From the NCBI GenBank assembly GCA_017614795.1, contig JAGABD010000017.1, positions 1 through 14,209 on the forward strand: a DNA stretch of 14,209 nucleotides, given 5' to 3'. The notes beneath the pieces are model-generated. The model saw nothing but the letters and a program-made list of their open reading frames with translations. It searched no databases and was not told the origin of the DNA. The translations under genes were made by a program, and so were the position numbers. The DNA comes from Bacteroidales bacterium (GTDB taxonomy: Bacteria; Bacteroidota; Bacteroidia; Bacteroidales; UBA932). Shown one piece after another: positions 12,897-14,209 of this stretch (positions within the stretch are counted from its first letter, which is position 1; each line of letters starts with the position of its first letter).

Positions 12897-13720
12897 TCAG
12901 ATACCCAGACGGGACGGATGGAGGAGCCGTTCATACGGGCCTGGTAACTTGAGTGTGGATTGTTGCCAGTGAACACGTAGGTGTATGCGTTGTTGGGGTT
13001 CTGCGGATGAAGGGAAGAAGTCCAGTACGTGCCCTGGACGCCTTCGCCGTTGAAAGCATCATAATTACGGTTGCCTGCGGCAGGGAGAAATATGCTGGCG
13101 CCATCCGTTGCGCTAAGCTTGAGACCGGTGACGCCATTCCGCGTGGTCCATTCCTTCGAGCAATTGTCTATCAGTGCCCACCACTCGTTTATGGTAGGGA
13201 TGCGCCACTTGCCGTGCAGAATCTTTCTTGCCGCATCGTCGGCGTAATCGTAATCTGCCAGCTCCAGTTTATAGTCCATAGTGCCGGTGCCGGCCCAGTA
13301 ACCGGGATCGTCGGACGAGCAGTATTTGGTTATAGCGTTTTGTCTGCCATCACACCACTTGTAGGAAGCCCAGTCGTAGCCTGTCATAGTTTTCCCTTCG
13401 ATTTCTCTCCAACTCGTGCAGGGATTGTCCTTCGAATGGCCTTTGGCGTAATGAGGCACGGTCTCCGCCCAGGCAAAATAGTCACCGCATTCTTCAGCGG
13501 CACTCACGAAGCCGTCTTCGGACAGGTTGTAGGCCGCCCAAAGAACAGTGTACTTGGTGCCGTCCGGACGGGTGCACTCGATTCCAAGATCTACAGCCTC
13601 CACAGGGATTTGGACCACATCCCCGTTGGTTTTCCCCTTGGATTTTCCCTTATCTTCCTTGCCGCAAGAGATTGCAAACGCCGCCACGGCGGCCAGTGAA
13701 ATGTAAAGCAGACTCTTCAT
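12893..13720 (-). CDS. FISUMP-domain lipoprotein
   Basis: A 275-aa predicted lipoprotein: the signal peptide ends in AFAISC (Cys19), followed by a Lys/Gly linker (20-34). Residues about 42-275 match the Fibrobacter succinogenes major paralogous (FISUMP) domain of Bacteroidota: VDLGIE...WAAYN (43-65), ECGDYFAWAET (77-87), YDWASYKWCDG (115-125), TKYC (131-134), KWRIPTINEWWAL (171-183), FLPAAGNRNY (211-220), GTYWTSSL (230-237) and a final SSIRPVW. The fold is related to formylglycine-generating-enzyme/C-type-lectin-like domains, and its role is not established; a binding or surface role is a guess. The start at 13720 is preferred because it begins the signal peptide; a 20-residue longer frame from 13780 lacks one and would include the promoter-like region. 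It heads a two-gene unit with the CE7 esterase (ATGA overlap), which ties it to xylan use. Confidence 0.86.
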   Translation of the reverse strand: MKSLLYISLAAVAAFAISCGKEDKGKSKGKTNGDVVQIPVEAVDLGIECTRPDGTKYTVLWAAYNLSEDGFVSAAEECGDYFAWAETVPHYAKGHSKDNPCTSWREIEGKTMTGYDWASYKWCDGRQNAITKYCSSDDPGYWAGTGTMDYKLELADYDYADDAARKILHGKWRIPTINEWWALIDNCSKEWTTRNGVTGLKLSATDGASIFLPAAGNRNYDAFNGEGVQGTYWTSSLHPQNPNNAYTYVFTGNNPHSSYQARMNGSSIRPVWVSE

Positions 13721-13738
13721 AATTTTATCGCTAGACTC

Positions 13739-13773
13739 TGCAAGATAACGATTTTTTATATATAGGACACAAA
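13739..13773 (-). promoter_or_regulatory. Possible promoter of the FISUMP-CE7 unit
   Basis: On the minus strand TTTG (13773-13770) is followed after 22 bases by TATCTTGC, an imperfect TAnnTTTG, ending about 20 bases before the ATG at 13720. The spacing is slightly longer than the usual 19-21 bases, so this is a weak call. Confidence 0.3.
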
Positions 13774-13777
13774 GACG

Positions 13778-13809
13778 CAAGAAAGGCGACCATTTGGCCG
13801 CCTTTCTTG
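13778..13809. promoter_or_regulatory. Large inverted repeat in the divergent intergenic region
   Basis: CAAGAAAGGCG (13778-13788) pairs perfectly with CGCCTTTCTTG (13799-13809). After one A/C mismatch, CCA/TGG pairs inside, around a two-base loop. This is one of the strongest hairpins in the window. No clear T-tract follows on either strand. It lies upstream of both divergent genes, so it could be an operator, a bidirectional terminator acting as insulation, or a remnant of a mobile end. The 311-base gene-free stretch 13721-14031 also holds the TGACC boxes and the promoter listed separately. Confidence 0.6.
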
Positions 13810-13926
13810 TGCCCAGAGCGGGAGCAAAGGTATCGGTGGCTATCGTGGGTTGTTTTAAATAACCGAAGATATTGATATCCCGTGAGTTAAGTCGGATAAT
13901 CGTGAGGTGAAATAATATCCGGAAAA

Positions 13927-13974
13927 GGTGACCGAAAATGACCGAATCCGGGGGAGGTGACCAAAAGTGACCGA
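13927..13974 (+). repeat. Two 19-bp direct repeats with four TGACC boxes
   Basis: GGTGACCGAAAATGACCGA (13927-13945) and GGTGACCAAAAGTGACCGA (13956-13974) match at 17 of 19 positions and start 29 bases apart. TGACC occurs at 13929, 13939, 13958 and 13968, so each repeat holds two boxes one helical turn (10 bases) apart. The last box lies immediately upstream of the -7 element of the Crp/Fnr gene. The repeats may be operator sites, or the remnant of a transposon end with multiple short repeats, as in the IS21 family. Confidence 0.7.
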
Positions 13975-13985
13975 GAAAAAAGTAG

Positions 13986-13993
13986 TATATTTG
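13986..13993 (+). promoter_or_regulatory. Putative -7 element of the Crp/Fnr-family gene
   Basis: TATATTTG matches TAnnTTTG and lies 38 bases before the ATG at 14032. The -33 position falls within the TGACC repeats and does not match TTTG, which would suit an activated or autoregulated promoter. Confidence 0.45.
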
Positions 13994-14031
13994 TATTTGA
14001 TAAATCGAAATTGATCGAGCAGATCTAACTC

Positions 14032-14209
14032 ATGCTCCAGAAACTTCAACAACTGATTCCATTTGAGAAAAGGACTGTCGGACGCCGGGAAGTGCTGCTG
14101 CCGGCGGGGGCCGTGGCGGACAGCGTGTTCTATATCCAGAGCGGTATCCTGCGGGAAAGTTTTGTGGAAGACGGAAAGGATGTGACCGTGCAGTTCTTCT
14201 TTGAGGGGC
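14032..14209 (+). CDS. Crp/Fnr-family transcriptional regulator, 3'-truncated by window edge
   Basis: Only the first 59 codons are in the window. They read as the start of the cyclic-nucleotide-binding-type beta-barrel of Bacteroidota Crp/Fnr regulators: REVLLPAGAVADSVFYIQSG (residues 19-38), ILRESFVEDGKDVTVQFFFEG (39-59). The motif order (L-x-x-x-G, a FYI strand, SG-x-L-R, then QFFFEG) is typical of this family. The DNA-binding helix-turn-helix would lie beyond the edge. An in-frame TAA at 14026 precedes the ATG, so this start is secure. The ligand is unknown; many family members in this phylum lack the cAMP-binding residues. It may control neighbouring genes or itself through the TGACC repeats, but this is not shown. 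Confidence 0.85.
   Translation, partial: MLQKLQQLIPFEKRTVGRREVLLPAGAVADSVFYIQSGILRESFVEDGKDVTVQFFFEG

Noticed and set aside
13721..13780. N-terminal extension of the FISUMP lipoprotein
   Set aside because: It would bury the lipoprotein signal 20 residues inside the protein; the ATG at 13720 gives a standard lipoprotein start.
13893..13921. CGGATA...TATCCG inverted repeat and CGTGAG direct repeats upstream of the Crp/Fnr gene
   Set aside because: Six-base arms in a short A/T-rich stretch are expected by chance; nothing else supports a site.
13855..14052. A 65-codon minus-strand frame over the TGACC repeats
   Set aside because: The translation only mirrors the repeats and runs into the Crp/Fnr gene; no domain or signal.
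1..14209. CRISPR arrays, tRNA or rRNA genes, complete insertion sequences or riboswitches
   Set aside because: No regularly spaced repeat array, cloverleaf, rRNA signature, transposase frame or recognisable aptamer was found by reading.

Overview
The window looks like a chromosomal segment from a member of the Bacteroidota, probably a gut or rumen Bacteroidales. The signs are many Mkk/Mrr-type lipoproteins with a Cys lipobox, BACON, BIG2, fimbrillin-like and FISUMP modules, promoters resembling the Bacteroidota -7 element TAnnTTTG, and no clear Shine-Dalgarno sequences. The genus cannot be fixed from the sequence alone. Nothing looks like a plasmid, phage or complete insertion sequence.

Layout. 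(1) At 1-771 is the 3' two thirds of tsf (elongation factor Ts) followed by a strong intrinsic terminator. (2) At 787-4258 is a plus-strand unit with two rhamnogalacturonan-acetylesterase-like (CE12, SGNH) lipoproteins separated by an unannotated 46-aa small gene. (3) At 4281-8509 is a minus-strand unit: another small gene of the same kind (43 aa), a fimbrillin-like/oligogalacturonate-lyase-like (PL22) fusion lipoprotein, and a long Ig-like lipoprotein ending in a FISUMP-like module. Groups 2 and 3 converge on a shared hairpin and together point to pectin breakdown. (4) At 8541-11586 is a plus-strand unit with a small outer-membrane barrel, a GH8-like lipoprotein with all three expected catalytic acids replaced, and a BIG2-GH11 xylanase lipoprotein. 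(5) At 11586-13720 is a minus-strand unit: a FISUMP lipoprotein translationally coupled to a CE7 acetyl-xylan esterase. Groups 4 and 5 converge and point to acetylated xylan. (6) At 13721-14209 is a regulatory intergenic region with a large dyad and four TGACC boxes, then the start of a Crp/Fnr-family regulator.

Together these genes look like a secreted, mostly surface-lipoprotein toolkit for plant cell walls: deacetylation (CE12, CE7), backbone cleavage (GH11, perhaps PL22), and binding or display modules (BACON, BIG2, fimbrillin-like, FISUMP). No SusC/SusD pair is present in the window, so it is not a textbook polysaccharide utilization locus as far as can be seen.

The points most worth a second look are the two related small genes sitting directly before fimbrillin-like enzyme fusions, the GH8-like protein with swapped catalytic acids, and a 26-bp direct repeat that places a relic of the GH8 3' end immediately after the GH11 gene.
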